Assembly (NCBI RefSeq): GCF_003852405.1 | Contig: NZ_QAJM01000027.1 | Span: 1 to 64,000 of the forward strand | DNA from: Pseudomonas sp. KBW05 | GTDB taxonomy: Bacteria > Pseudomonadota > Gammaproteobacteria > Pseudomonadales > Pseudomonadaceae | Reading direction: 5' to 3' | DNA length: 64,000 nt | Shown here: piece by piece, positions 31,802-40,266 of the stretch | How positions within the stretch are numbered: position 1 is the stretch's first letter | Layout of the letters: the number at the start of each line of letters is the position of its first letter | Position numbers and translations under genes: made by a program | The notes under the pieces: generated by a model | The model's database searches: none | The model's input: the letters and a program-made list of their open reading frames with translations, nothing else | Told to the model about the DNA's origin: nothing

Positions 31802-33244
31802 ATGACCGAAGTAGAAGTAAAGAAAACACAAGAAAGCCTGCAGGATCGCCTGGCTCAAGTCATCGAGCTGCTGCAGCGCCAGCGCGTGGTCGAAGACCTC
31901 ACGCATCGCCAGGTAGGTCCGAACCACGACCGCGTCGAAAACCTGGTTCACCGGCAAAACCTCGTCGAGCTACAACGCAAGCTCGATGACCTGCACTCCG
32001 CCGACGTCGCCTACATTCTCGAAGCCTTGCCGCTGGATGATCGACTGACCCTCTGGCAGTTGGTCAAGGCTGACCGTGACGGCGACATCCTCCTCGAAGT
32101 ATCCGACTCGGTGCGTGAAACCCTGATCGCCGACATGGACGATCACGAGCTCCTGGCTGCGGCCAAGGAGATGGATGCCGACGAACTCGCTGACTTGGCC
32201 CCTGAGCTGCCGCGTGACGTCGTGCATGAGCTGATGGAGGCCCTCGACGGCCAGCAGCGTGAGCGAGTGCGCTCCGCGCTGTCCTATGACGAGGATCAGG
32301 TCGGCGCCCTGATGGACTTCGAGATGGTCACCATCCGCGAAGACGTCAGCCTGGAAGTGGTATTGCGTTACCTGCGTCGCCTCAAAGAGCTGCCAGGCCA
32401 CACCGACAAACTGTTCGTGGTGGATTACGAAGGCATCCTCAAGGGCGTGCTGCCGATCAAGCGTTTGCTGGTCAATGACCCGGACAAGAAAGTCGCGGAT
32501 CTGATGGCCAGCGATACTGTGAGTTTTCACCCGGACGAAGATGCCTACGAAGCTGCGCAGGCATTTGAGCGTTATGACTTGATCTCGGCCCCGGTGGTCG
32601 ATAAGAACGGCAAGCTGATTGGCCGTTTGACCATCGATGAAATGGTCGACTTGATTCGTGAAGAAAGTGAGACTGAAGTCCTCAACATGGCGGGTCTGCG
32701 TGAAGAGGAAGATATTTTCGCCTCGGTCTGGCGCTCGCTGCAAAACCGTTGGGCCTGGTTGGCCGTCAACCTGATCACCGCCTTTATCGCGTCGCGGGTG
32801 ATTGGCTTGTTCGAAGGTTCGATCGAAAAGTTGGTGGCGCTCGCGGCACTGATGCCGATTGTGGCCGGGATCGGCGGCAACTCGGGCAACCAGACGATCA
32901 CGATGATCGTGCGCGCCATGGCGCTGGACCAGGTGAGTACGGCCAACTCGTCGCGCTTGCTGCGCAAAGAGCTGGCGGTGGGCCTGATTAACGGCCTGGT
33001 GTGGGGTGGGGTGATCGGTGTGGTGGCTTACTTGCTTTACGGCAGTTGGTCGCTCGGCGTCGTGATGACGGCCGCCATGACCCTCAACCTGCTGCTGGCG
33101 GCGCTGATGGGGGTGTTGATCCCCATGACCCTGGCCCGCCTTGGGCGCGATCCTGCAATGGGCGCCAGTGTGATGATCACCGCGATGACCGACAGCGGCG
33201 GTTTCTTCATCTTCCTGGGCCTGGCAACAATTTTCCTGCTCTGA
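31802..33244 (+). CDS. mgtE: Magnesium transporter MgtE
   Basis: An inner-membrane magnesium channel gated by cytoplasmic Mg. The ATG at 31802 follows GGAGTGGAG. The 480 residues contain an acidic N-terminal helical superhelix (about 40-150) and paired CBS domains (about 155-285, including DLISAPVVDKNGKLIGRLTI). Five membrane helices follow (about 310-480) with the selectivity motif PIVAGIGGNSGNQT. Every MgtE domain is complete. It is monocistronic and followed by a terminator. Confidence 0.95.
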   Translation: MTEVEVKKTQESLQDRLAQVIELLQRQRVVEDLTHRQVGPNHDRVENLVHRQNLVELQRKLDDLHSADVAYILEALPLDDRLTLWQLVKADRDGDILLEVSDSVRETLIADMDDHELLAAAKEMDADELADLAPELPRDVVHELMEALDGQQRERVRSALSYDEDQVGALMDFEMVTIREDVSLEVVLRYLRRLKELPGHTDKLFVVDYEGILKGVLPIKRLLVNDPDKKVADLMASDTVSFHPDEDAYEAAQAFERYDLISAPVVDKNGKLIGRLTIDEMVDLIREESETEVLNMAGLREEEDIFASVWRSLQNRWAWLAVNLITAFIASRVIGLFEGSIEKLVALAALMPIVAGIGGNSGNQTITMIVRAMALDQVSTANSSRLLRKELAVGLINGLVWGGVIGVVAYLLYGSWSLGVVMTAAMTLNLLLAALMGVLIPMTLARLGRDPAMGASVMITAMTDSGGFFIFLGLATIFLL

Positions 33245-33254
33245 TCCCGTCCTG

Positions 33255-33277
33255 AGGGGGCAATTCTGCCCCCTTGT
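33255..33277 (+). terminator. mgtE terminator
   Basis: GGGGGCAATTCTGCCCCCTTGTT: perfect 6-bp GC stem followed by a short T-rich tail, 11 bases after the stop. Confidence 0.65.
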
Positions 33278-33302
33278 TGCATTCCAAACTCAAATTTCAA
33301 AC

Positions 33303-33329
33303 AAAAAAAAGCCAGCACTTGGCTGGCTT
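33303..33329 (-). terminator. amrZ terminator
   Basis: On the minus strand, AAGCCAGCC / GGCTGGCTT is followed by eight T; it lies 18 bases past the amrZ stop. Confidence 0.9.
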
Positions 33330-33346
33330 CGGCTTTCAGTCGTCTA

Positions 33347-33673
33347 TCAATTGGCTTCTGCGGCCGCCTCAACGTCGTGCGCGATAAGCGAGACGAGAGC
33401 ATTTTGCTGGCGGTGGGAGAGCTGACGAAAACGCTGCAGCAGTTCGCGTTCGTGCAGCGACAGCTCGGGGCTGTCCAGGCGCATGCTCAACTCTTCGCCC
33501 AACGCACCTTCCTGAATAAGGCTTTGCTCCAGGCGCGCGATGATTTCGGAGTTCATGCTGCGGTGATGATTGCGAGCCACCTCGGCAATGCGTTCCCGCA
33601 TTCCGTCTGGCAGACGTACGACGAACTTGTCAGCCGTACGGCTGGAATAAATTGCCTGTTTCAATGGGCGCAT
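33347..33673 (-). CDS. amrZ: Ribbon-helix-helix regulator AmrZ (AlgZ)
   Basis: A DNA-binding regulator of alginate, motility and c-di-GMP in Pseudomonas; in P. fluorescens it represses flagellar genes. The 108 residues match AmrZ along their length: [27 protein letters not shown] (the ribbon strand), the Arc-like helices, and the tetramerising tail [18 protein letters not shown]. There is no strong ribosome binding site before the ATG at 33673. An AlgU-like promoter lies 60-85 bases upstream. The flagellar cluster it may control lies only 3-11 kb away. Confidence 0.95.
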   Translation of the reverse strand: MRPLKQAIYSSRTADKFVVRLPDGMRERIAEVARNHHRSMNSEIIARLEQSLIQEGALGEELSMRLDSPELSLHERELLQRFRQLSHRQQNALVSLIAHDVEAAAEAN

Positions 33674-33732
33674 ATATTTAACCGGTTAGTTCAGGGGAGC
33701 GGTTTTTGGAATTGGCCGCAAGCGATGAGAGT

Positions 33733-33758
33733 TAAGACAAGGCTCACGACCAAAGTTC
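33733..33758 (-). promoter_or_regulatory. AlgU-like promoter of amrZ
   Basis: On the minus strand, GAACTT (33758-33753), a 15-base spacer and TCTTA (33737-33733) approximate the AlgU consensus GAACTT-N16/17-TCTGA. amrZ is AlgU-dependent in P. aeruginosa. The spacer is one base short. Confidence 0.45.
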
Positions 33759-33939
33759 AACCTGAATTGCAAAGAGGCCGCATCATGCCTCAGATTTGCC
33801 AGTTCCTTGGCGTCAATTCTGTGACAAATATTGAACTGCCTAAAGGCTTAATGCCAGCACTGATTTGCTTTTTTGCGGACTGGTTGGAAAACTTTTCGAC
33901 GAAAAACTTCATCCAGCAATTTTCGCCCACACCCCGGCC

Positions 33940-33992
33940 ACAAAAGGGCTGAAGGGCGCACATCGTATAGCAATGTGGCCTTTTGCCCTTGA
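33940..33992 (-). terminator. Long stem-loop downstream of the small membrane-protein pair
   Basis: A long inverted repeat around AAGGGC...CACAT / ATGTG...GCCCTT. On the minus strand it ends in CCCTTTTG and could terminate the genes at 34066-34483. The rest of the gap 33674-34065 holds only the amrZ promoter and nothing I recognise. Confidence 0.45.
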
Positions 33993-34065
33993 TTTTAAGA
34001 CTAGTGGCAATCTGCCGATTTACTAGCGCGAGGCGACATAAGGTAGGCAGTGGGGAGGGGGCTGC

Positions 34066-34245
34066 TCAGCGCAGCACGGGGTCGAATTTGATCCGCCGGC
34101 CGACGATGAGCGTCAGCAAGAGAAGGCTCGCAAACACACCGCTGGCAATGAAGGAGGTGGTTTGCTCGTCCTGGGCGTTGACGTTGACTCCCAGAATGGC
34201 AGCGGCCAAGGTCAGGCAAAGGAACAGCCAGGCAGGTTTGCTCAT
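34066..34245 (-). CDS. Small hypothetical membrane protein (59 residues)
   Basis: A short gene starting MSKPAWLFLCLTLAAAILGV, with TGAGGA 8 bases before the ATG. It has two hydrophobic segments (about residues 5-20 and 32-48) around a short acidic linker (NAQDEQTT), then a basic end (GRRIKFDPVLR). It begins 10 bases after the upstream small membrane gene and is probably in one operon with it. No family is recognised. Confidence 0.65.
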   Translation of the reverse strand: MSKPAWLFLCLTLAAAILGVNVNAQDEQTTSFIASGVFASLLLLTLIVGRRIKFDPVLR

Positions 34246-34255
34246 GGGTGTGTCC

Positions 34256-34483
34256 TCAGAAAACCCAGTGTTCGGCGGAGGGCGCTGGTTGAGTGCCCTG
34301 TGTCAGGTGGATGTCGGATTGTGGCTTGGCGGTCATCACGGCCAGTTGCGGGCGCTGTTGCAAGTGGTGCGGCACGGGTTGGTGCAGCTGCGCGGTGTCT
34401 TCGCTATTGCCCGATTGGAAGTGGAACATCACCAATGCGGCCAGGGCCACGGTATTGAGAGCTAACAGAAGCGCGCTGTTCAT
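34256..34483 (-). CDS. Small hypothetical membrane-anchored protein
   Basis: A 75-residue protein beginning MNSALLLALNTVALAALVMF, one N-terminal membrane helix or uncleaved signal. A hydrophilic, Gln/Pro-rich tail follows. The ATG at 34483 lies 9 bases after GGAGA; an ATG two codons earlier is too close to it. Function unknown. It probably forms an operon with the 59-residue gene. Confidence 0.6.
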   Translation of the reverse strand: MNSALLLALNTVALAALVMFHFQSGNSEDTAQLHQPVPHHLQQRPQLAVMTAKPQSDIHLTQGTQPAPSAEHWVF

Positions 34484-34808
34484 GATCATGTTCTCCGTGG
34501 CTGGCGTGGCCAAATGGGTGTTGTAGGAGAAGTATTGCAGAACCCGTGCCAACGTTTTATTTCAATAAAATCAGTAGTTTAGGTTGTTTTTGAGGGTCGG
34601 TTTCCTTGCAATTTGCAATGATGGCATTTTGGGGGAGTGCATTTTGCACGATGGCGCCAAGTGCCCGGATTTGCTGGGGGAAGCTGTAGTCGCCCGGGCA
34701 GGCAGCGGCCTACACTCAAAAAGCCTACGGACGACATGACAAAACCCACCTCGGCCGTTAACATGCACGCCGTCCGTCGCACTGCCCCTGGCGCAGTGAC
34801 GGCCATTT

Positions 34809-34885
34809 GTCCCAGTAGCTCAATTGGATAGAGCATCCCCCTCCTAAGGGGAAGGTTGGCCGTTCGAACCGGCCCTGGGACACCA
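34809..34885 (+). tRNA. tRNA-Arg (CCT)
   Basis: A 77-base cloverleaf: acceptor GTCCCAG / CTGGGAC, anticodon CCT in loop CTCCTAA, T-loop TTCGAAC, encoded CCA. The 300 bases upstream hold no gene, only a CACTGC/GCAGTG inverted repeat at 34780-34798. Confidence 0.96.
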
Positions 34886-34890
34886 GATCC

Positions 34891-34926
34891 AAAGCCCCGC
34901 ACAGATTCTTCTGGCGGGGCTTTTTT
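34891..34926 (+). terminator. tRNA-Arg (CCT) terminator
   Basis: AAAGCCCCGC / GCGGGGCTTTTTT with a 13-base loop. Confidence 0.88.
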
Positions 34927-35152
34927 GTGGGCGTTCGTCAAAGAAGCGGCGAACCTTGCCGCCGTTCTGGGTTCACAGCAGGTGCACGGCTTATTTATCG
35001 TGATCTGTGTATCTGACAGGCAACCGGGCAGCGTCTGACGGTTAAGCAAAATAATCCCCGGAAACAGTATTTGCTGCCTGTCCGGGCCCGTCACCCAGGA
35101 CTATCATGCCGATAGCCCTGTCCCTCACTGCAAGGAGCCGCTCGGAACGCCG

Positions 35153-36541
35153 ATGCGCCAGATCTGGAAATCTTTTCGAGCCCTTTATTTCGCCTCCTTG
35201 ATGATGCTGATCGGCTCCGGCCTGCTCAGTACTTACCTGGCCTTGCGCCTGGCGGCCGACCATGTGGACAGCCTGTGGGTCGGTGCGCTGATGGCGGCCA
35301 ACTACTTTGGCCTGGTGCTGGGTGGCAAGATCGGGCACCGCCTGATCGCCCGGGTCGGGCATATCCGTGCGTATGCCACCTGTGCCGGGATCGTCGGTGC
35401 GGCGGTGCTGGGGCACGGGCTGATCGACTGGCTGCCAGCCTGGATTGTGCTGCGGATCATCGTCGGCCTGGGGATGATGTGCCAATACATGGTCATCGAG
35501 AGCTGGCTCAATGAGCAGGCGGACGCCAAGCAGCGCGGTGTAGTGTTCAGTGGCTACATGATCGCTTCCTACCTGGGGCTGGTGCTCGGTCAGTTGATCC
35601 TGGTGATGCATCCCCAGCTCGGGCTGGAATTGCTGATGCTGGTCGCGCTGTGCTTTGCCCTGTGCCTGGTGCCGGTGGCCATGACCCGGCGGATTCACCC
35701 GGCGCCGCTGCATCCTGCGCCGATGGAGCCGCGGTTCTTTATCAAGCGCGTGCCGCAGTCGCTGAGCACGGTGCTGGGTGCGGGGCTGATCGTCGGTTCG
35801 TTCTACGGCCTGGCGCCGCTTTATGCTTCCCAGCAAGGGCTGACGACTGAGCAGGTCGGTCTGTTCATGGGCTCGTGCATTTTTGCCGGCCTGCTGGTGC
35901 AGTGGCCGCTCGGCTGGTTGTCCGACCGTTATGACCGGGCCTTGTTGATTCGCTGTTTTGCCTTGTGCCTGGCGGTCGCCGCGTTGCCCTTGGCGATCAT
36001 GACGCAGGTGCCGCTGGAGGTGCTGTTCGTGGCGGGCTTCCTGTGTTCGCTGGTGCAGTTCTGCCTTTACCCGTTGGCCGTGGCGTTTTCCAACGACCAC
36101 GTCGAGGGTGATCGCCGCGTGTCGCTGACCGCCATGCTGTTGGTGACCTACGGCGTCGGTGCCAGTATTGGGCCGCTGTTGGCGGGTGTGGTGATGAAGC
36201 TCTTCGGCAGTCAGATGCTCTACGCGTTTTTCAGTTTGTGTGCGCTGATCCTGGTGTGGCGCATCCGACCTAAGGCGGTGACCAACTTGCATCAGGTGGA
36301 TGATGCGCCACTGCATCACGTGGCGATGCCCGACAGCATGTCCAGCTCGCCGCTGGTGGCTGCGCTGGACCCGCGGGTAGACGAGCAGGTGGTGCAGGAG
36401 CAGATGCAGACCGCTGTGCCGGAAGAGCCCGAGCCTGAAGACGGGCCGCAGCCACCGGCGGATGAGCCCGCATTCGAGGGGCCGCCGGAGCCTCTGGGGC
36501 CGGAAGAGCACCCCCATGACCTGAGCAGGGCGCGCCCCTGA
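35153..36541 (+). CDS. MFS transporter (YcaD-like)
   Basis: An inner-membrane secondary transporter of 462 residues with about 12 hydrophobic helices in the first 390. The loop after helix 2 has GGKIGHRLIARVGH, a variant of the MFS A-motif, and GWLSDRYDRALLI is the matching motif in the second half. It looks closest to the YcaD subgroup, whose substrates are unknown. The last 70 residues form a cytoplasmic tail rich in Pro and Glu (EEPEPEDGPQPPADEP), unusual for the family. It is a single gene ended by a shared terminator. Confidence 0.85.
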   Translation: MRQIWKSFRALYFASLMMLIGSGLLSTYLALRLAADHVDSLWVGALMAANYFGLVLGGKIGHRLIARVGHIRAYATCAGIVGAAVLGHGLIDWLPAWIVLRIIVGLGMMCQYMVIESWLNEQADAKQRGVVFSGYMIASYLGLVLGQLILVMHPQLGLELLMLVALCFALCLVPVAMTRRIHPAPLHPAPMEPRFFIKRVPQSLSTVLGAGLIVGSFYGLAPLYASQQGLTTEQVGLFMGSCIFAGLLVQWPLGWLSDRYDRALLIRCFALCLAVAALPLAIMTQVPLEVLFVAGFLCSLVQFCLYPLAVAFSNDHVEGDRRVSLTAMLLVTYGVGASIGPLLAGVVMKLFGSQMLYAFFSLCALILVWRIRPKAVTNLHQVDDAPLHHVAMPDSMSSSPLVAALDPRVDEQVVQEQMQTAVPEEPEPEDGPQPPADEPAFEGPPEPLGPEEHPHDLSRARP

Positions 36542-36545
36542 ACGC

Positions 36546-36584
36546 AAAAACGGGCAGATCCCATCAGGATTTGCCCGTTTTTTT
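36546..36584. terminator. Bidirectional terminator between MFS gene and flgZ
   Basis: AAAAACGGGCAGATCC / GGATTTGCCCGTTTTTTT stem with T-runs on both strands, serving the convergent genes on either side. Confidence 0.92.
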
Positions 36585-36601
36585 GTGGCGTGCTTTAAGG
36601 C

Positions 36602-37351
36602 TTAAAAGTCATCGTCTTTGTCAAAGCGCCGCGCTTCGCGTTGCAGCTGGTACACAAAGCGCTCGACCTGGCGTTGCACCAATCCACTCATGTTGTGGAA
36701 GCGCACGCCGGCAAAGGTGGTGTTGATCTTTTCTTCGAAGTGCAGGTAACGCAGTTCGACGGAGGTGGTCATGCTGCCGAAGGGCAGAGCGGCGATAAAG
36801 CGATCGTAGACCTGGCCCAGTTGCAGGCGCTCGGAGATGTCGCCTTCAAAGCGCAATTTGCAGCCGGTGGCGGAGATGTCCAGCAGCTTGCCGCTGACCG
36901 GCGCCTTGAGTTTCTCGCCGCCCAGCTCGATGTTCACCAGTTGCGCCAGCTTCAGCGCGGCGCGGAAGGCATTGCGGCGCTGATGGTAGACCACCTCGTC
37001 CGGCATGCTGCCGGTGTAGATACGGTGGCCGTCTTTTTCGCTGACGCTGTAGGTGCCGTTGCTTTCCCACGCGACGCGCACGCCTTCGTGGAAACCTTCG
37101 ATACGAAACGGTTCGCCGCTTTCCAGGAAGCGCTCGCCATCGCGCGGGATCATTTCATCCAGTGCCAGGGTCTTGCTGTCCCGGTCGACGTCCACCAGGT
37201 AGCTTTGGAAGCGCTGGCTGCGTTCGTGGAAGGTAATGATCAGCGGGTCGTGGCTTTCTTGCAGCATCCGCAGGGTGCCGACAATTTCCAGAGGTGTAGT
37301 GAGTACCTTGGGTGGCTGCGGTGTATCTTCCGCATTAAGGGCGTTGAACAC
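36602..37351 (-). CDS. flgZ: c-di-GMP-binding flagellar brake protein FlgZ (YcgR family)
   Basis: Slows the flagellar motor when bound to c-di-GMP. I choose the GTG at 37351, 3 bases after GGAAGAA, giving 249 residues beginning (M)[14 protein letters not shown]. The N-terminal YcgR domain (about 15-120) is followed by a PilZ domain. In it, QRRNAFR supplies the RxxxR motif (about residue 128) and DISATGCKL the D/NxSxxG motif (about 162). Both c-di-GMP contact sites are intact. It follows flgM and flgN, the flgMNZ order known in P. fluorescens and P. putida; a stem-loop lies between flgN and flgZ. Confidence 0.9.
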   Translation of the reverse strand: MFNALNAEDTPQPPKVLTTPLEIVGTLRMLQESHDPLIITFHERSQRFQSYLVDVDRDSKTLALDEMIPRDGERFLESGEPFRIEGFHEGVRVAWESNGTYSVSEKDGHRIYTGSMPDEVVYHQRRNAFRAALKLAQLVNIELGGEKLKAPVSGKLLDISATGCKLRFEGDISERLQLGQVYDRFIAALPFGSMTTSVELRYLHFEEKINTTFAGVRFHNMSGLVQRQVERFVYQLQREARRFDKDDDF

Positions 37352-37412
37352 GGTTCTTCCATCTCCAGACAAAATACGACTACACGCAAGAACCGGCATT
37401 TTGCCAGCATGT

Positions 37413-37436
37413 AGCGCGCCTTGGATAGGGCGCGCT
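37413..37436 (-). promoter_or_regulatory. Stem-loop between flgN and flgZ
   Basis: A perfect 8-bp inverted repeat AGCGCGCC / GGCGCGCT with an 8-base loop and no T-run. It may be an mRNA processing or stability element rather than a terminator. Confidence 0.4.
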
Positions 37437-37447
37437 GTAAACCGGCG

Positions 37448-37918
37448 TCAGGCTTGGCTGCGGGTGCCTGGTTTGACCAGGCGTGAGGTGGAGCCTTGGG
37501 CGTTATACAGGGCCGGTGGCTCGCCGCCATGGAGTATACGCAACTGGTTGGCGGTCGTGGCTTGCTGCAGCTGGATCGACTGACCGTTGAGCAGGTTGGC
37601 TTCCTGGCACTGGCTGAGCAGCTCATTGAGTACCTGGCTCTGCGCCAGTAACTCGTCGCCGACGGAGGAATGGCTGGCCAGTTGGGCGAGGCCGTCGTGA
37701 TCGGTTGGCAGGCCGAGGCTGGCCAGGATCTGGCTGCGCTTCTTGCCATGCTGTTCAAGGAGCACGATGAGCGACTGTTTGCGCGCGAGGATTTCTTCCA
37801 GCAGGCGCATATCCCGGCCGTAGAGGGCCAGGGATTCTTCTTTGAGCAGCTCGAGCAATTGTTGCGTCGGCGCCAGATCATCAATGATCAGTTGAAGCAG
37901 GGTTTCGTCGTGGTGCAT
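37448..37918 (-). CDS. flgN: Flagellar chaperone FlgN
   Basis: A 156-residue all-helical protein that escorts the hook-filament junction proteins FlgK and FlgL to the flagellar export gate. MHHDETLLQLIIDDLAPTQQ and the long amphipathic helices with ALYGRDMRLLEEILARKQSL are typical. It is placed just after flgM, with which it forms an operon. Confidence 0.9.
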   Translation of the reverse strand: MHHDETLLQLIIDDLAPTQQLLELLKEESLALYGRDMRLLEEILARKQSLIVLLEQHGKKRSQILASLGLPTDHDGLAQLASHSSVGDELLAQSQVLNELLSQCQEANLLNGQSIQLQQATTANQLRILHGGEPPALYNAQGSTSRLVKPGTRSQA

Positions 37919-37966
37919 GGCTGGCCTTGGGTTTTAAGCGTCCAAAAGCCCGGCGCAGGCCTTTGC

Positions 37967-38290
37967 CTAGCGCTCGGCTTCGAAGTTGAGCAGCTTGCTG
38001 GCTACACGGTTGCTGTCGACTTTATAGCTGCCATCGGCGATTGCCTGTTTCAACTCGGCCACACGGGCACTGTTGACTACCGGTTGATCGCGCAGCGAGT
38101 CAGTGACCTTCTGCAACTGTTGAGCCTCATTGCTCAGGTGTACGGATTCCCCGCTTTGGCTCGCGCCGGCCTGTTCTGCCTTGGCGGGCAGTGGCTGGGA
38201 CTTGGCTTCTACGCTGTCCTTGGCACCGGTGGTGCGCGTAGAGCCGGGCAATGCCTGGGAATTATTTAAACGGCTGAAATCGATGACCAT
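37967..38290 (-). CDS. flgM: Anti-sigma-28 factor FlgM
   Basis: Binds and holds FliA until the hook is complete, when it is exported through the flagellum. The ATG at 38290 gives 107 residues ([20 protein letters not shown]). The disordered N-terminal half is followed by the FliA-binding C-terminus ([21 protein letters not shown] type). A strong FliA promoter lies 40-65 bases upstream, closing the usual feedback loop. Confidence 0.93.
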   Translation of the reverse strand: MVIDFSRLNNSQALPGSTRTTGAKDSVEAKSQPLPAKAEQAGASQSGESVHLSNEAQQLQKVTDSLRDQPVVNSARVAELKQAIADGSYKVDSNRVASKLLNFEAER

Positions 38291-38327
38291 GATAAAAAAA
38301 CCTCTGGGTATTTGGACGCTTGCCATG

Positions 38328-38354
38328 TTTTCGGCCATACCCGGACAAACTTTA
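38328..38354 (-). promoter_or_regulatory. FliA (sigma-28) promoter of flgMNZ
   Basis: On the minus strand TAAAGTTT-N11-GCCGAAAA matches the consensus TAAAGTTT-N11-GCCGATAA in all but one base. Confidence 0.9.
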
Positions 38355-38432
38355 GGCTCGATTGACAATAAACCTGCATGCGCACATGTCTGGTACACAG
38401 TGTAGGAAAAGCTGGCGCCTGATACCAGTTCT

Positions 38433-39197
38433 CTATAAAGCCACCTCGACCTGGCCGGGTGCCGTCACCCGTGCCTTGATCACGCGGTTGGAATTGAGGT
38501 TCTTGACCCTGATCTGTTCACTCATGCCGCCATTGGACAGCGCTTCCCCCGGCATTTTTACCTGCAAGGCACCGCTGCTGGCGGAAATAACCACCTGGTC
38601 ACCCTTGCGAATGACCTCGGCCTGTTCCAGGTGTACCAGGGTAATGACCTGGTCGGTGACCACTGGTCGGGTCAGTTTTTGCCCGACTGCCTGATCGACC
38701 GAGGTGAGATAGCCCTGGCTGATCAGGCTGATATCACGCTCACGCAGCACAACATCGTCGTAACCGATGATGCCGGTGCGCTTCAGCGGCCGAGCCACCA
38801 CCACCACGTCGCGGAACAGCTTGACCTGCGCCGGCACGAACACCGTCCACGGCGCAGCGCCCTCGCAGCGTACTTTCACGGTCACGCGGCCAATCGGCTG
38901 GGCGGGGCTTTCCAGGGTGGCTGTCAATTCCTTGTCGCACATTGGCATGCGCAGGCGCGGGTCGAGTTGGTTGACCTGGATTTCATAACGTCCGGGCGTC
39001 TGGGTGGTCGCCAGATAATCTTCTACAGTGAACTCAAGAAACCCTTGGGTGACGCCGATAAGTAGATCAGGCAAGGTGACGTTGTCCGCGCGGGCCGTGG
39101 TGCCCAAGCCCAAGGCAAGCAGCGCCAGCGGTACGCAAAACAAGCGGCAATACCGTGTCAGGTCAAGGTGTCGGGAAACTGTCGTTTTAATATCCAT
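38433..39197 (-). CDS. flgA: Flagellar P-ring assembly chaperone FlgA
   Basis: A periplasmic chaperone for FlgI assembly into the P-ring. The 254 residues begin [16 protein letters not shown], then a hydrophobic core ([16 protein letters not shown]) with cleavage near residue 36. The SAF domain and C-terminal barrel follow ([40 protein letters not shown]). The start is uncertain: no clear ribosome binding site, and the sigma-54 promoter would begin the mRNA within a few bases of the ATG. An upstream TTG at 39203 also exists. Confidence 0.9.
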   Translation of the reverse strand: MDIKTTVSRHLDLTRYCRLFCVPLALLALGLGTTARADNVTLPDLLIGVTQGFLEFTVEDYLATTQTPGRYEIQVNQLDPRLRMPMCDKELTATLESPAQPIGRVTVKVRCEGAAPWTVFVPAQVKLFRDVVVVARPLKRTGIIGYDDVVLRERDISLISQGYLTSVDQAVGQKLTRPVVTDQVITLVHLEQAEVIRKGDQVVISASSGALQVKMPGEALSNGGMSEQIRVKNLNSNRVIKARVTAPGQVEVAL

Positions 39198-39209
39198 GAC
39201 CAATAAATA

Positions 39210-39223
39210 GCAAAGCTCGTGCC
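39210..39223 (-). promoter_or_regulatory. Sigma-54 promoter of flgA
   Basis: GGCACGAGCTTTGC on the minus strand has GG-N10-GC exact spacing and matches TGGCACG-N4-TTGC in all but the first base. The start of transcription would fall at about 39198. Confidence 0.8.
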
Positions 39224-39291
39224 GTTTAGTGTTGGGTGCGCGTCACTGCCCTTATAGGTATGGCCAAAGGTTTTAGCGTGGGAGTCAAGGC

Positions 39292-40224
39292 ATGGCAGGA
39301 GTAATGGATTCAGTAAACCAGCGCACACAGCTGGTAGGGCAGAATCGCCTGGAGTTGTTGCTTTTTCGCCTGGATGGCAAACAGCTGTACGGCATCAACG
39401 TGTTCAAGGTGCGGGAAGTGCTGCAGTGCCCCAAGCTGACGATCATGCCCAAGTCCAGCCCGGTGGTGTGTGGCGTGGCCAACATCCGTGGCGCGACCAT
39501 TCCGATCCTTGACCTGTCCCTGGCCACGGGCTCGGCAGGTTTGCAGGACCGTGAAAACCCTTTCGTGATCATCACCGAGTACAACACCAAGACCCAGGGC
39601 TTCCTGGTGCGCTCGGTGGAGCGCATCGTCAACATGAACTGGGAAGAGATCCATCCGCCACCCAAGGGCACCGGCCGCGATCACTACCTCACGGCGGTGA
39701 CGCGGGTGGACAACCAGTTGGTGGAAATCATCGACGTGGAGAAGATCCTCGCCGAAGTGGCGCCCACCTCGGAAGCGATTTCCGTCGGTGTGGTCGACGC
39801 CGAGACAGCGCACAAGGCGATCTCGCTGCGGGTGCTGACGGTGGACGACTCCTCGGTGGCGCGCAAGCAGGTGACCCGTTGCCTGCAAACCGTCGGCGTA
39901 GAGGTGGTGGCACTCAATGATGGGCGCCAGGCGTTGGACTACCTGCGCAAACTGGTGGATGAAGGCAAAAAGCCGGAAGAAGAATTCTTGATGATGATTT
40001 CCGACATCGAGATGCCGGAAATGGACGGATACACCCTCACGGCCGAGATACGCAACGATCCACGCATGCAAAAATTGCATATCATCCTGCATACTTCGTT
40101 GTCGGGCGTATTCAACCAGGCGATGGTCAAGAAGGTCGGTGCCGATGACTTCCTGGCCAAATTCCGTCCGGATGACCTGGCAAACCGGGTTGTCGACCGG
40201 ATCAAGGCAGCAGATCACGGCTAG
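39292..40224 (+). CDS. cheV: Chemotaxis coupling protein CheV
   Basis: A fusion of a CheW-like coupling domain (residues about 15-165, LELLLFRLDGKQLYGINVFK) and a response-regulator receiver domain (about 180-310). The phospho-acceptor is D238 in ISDIEMPEMDG. It links chemoreceptors to CheA and tunes adaptation. It follows AGTCAAGGC. CheR follows 42 bases downstream, making a cheV-cheR unit. Confidence 0.95.
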   Translation: MAGVMDSVNQRTQLVGQNRLELLLFRLDGKQLYGINVFKVREVLQCPKLTIMPKSSPVVCGVANIRGATIPILDLSLATGSAGLQDRENPFVIITEYNTKTQGFLVRSVERIVNMNWEEIHPPPKGTGRDHYLTAVTRVDNQLVEIIDVEKILAEVAPTSEAISVGVVDAETAHKAISLRVLTVDDSSVARKQVTRCLQTVGVEVVALNDGRQALDYLRKLVDEGKKPEEEFLMMISDIEMPEMDGYTLTAEIRNDPRMQKLHIILHTSLSGVFNQAMVKKVGADDFLAKFRPDDLANRVVDRIKAADHG

Positions 40225-40266
40225 GGGATTTCCCCTGGCGGTCACACGATTTAAGAGGCGGTATCA

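Noticed and set aside
33301-33340. Second hairpin after mgtE considered as an sRNA end
   Set aside because: The T-run is on the minus strand and fits the amrZ terminator.
34001-34219. 72-codon frame on the minus strand
   Set aside because: It overlaps the better supported 59-residue gene in another frame and has no ribosome binding site.
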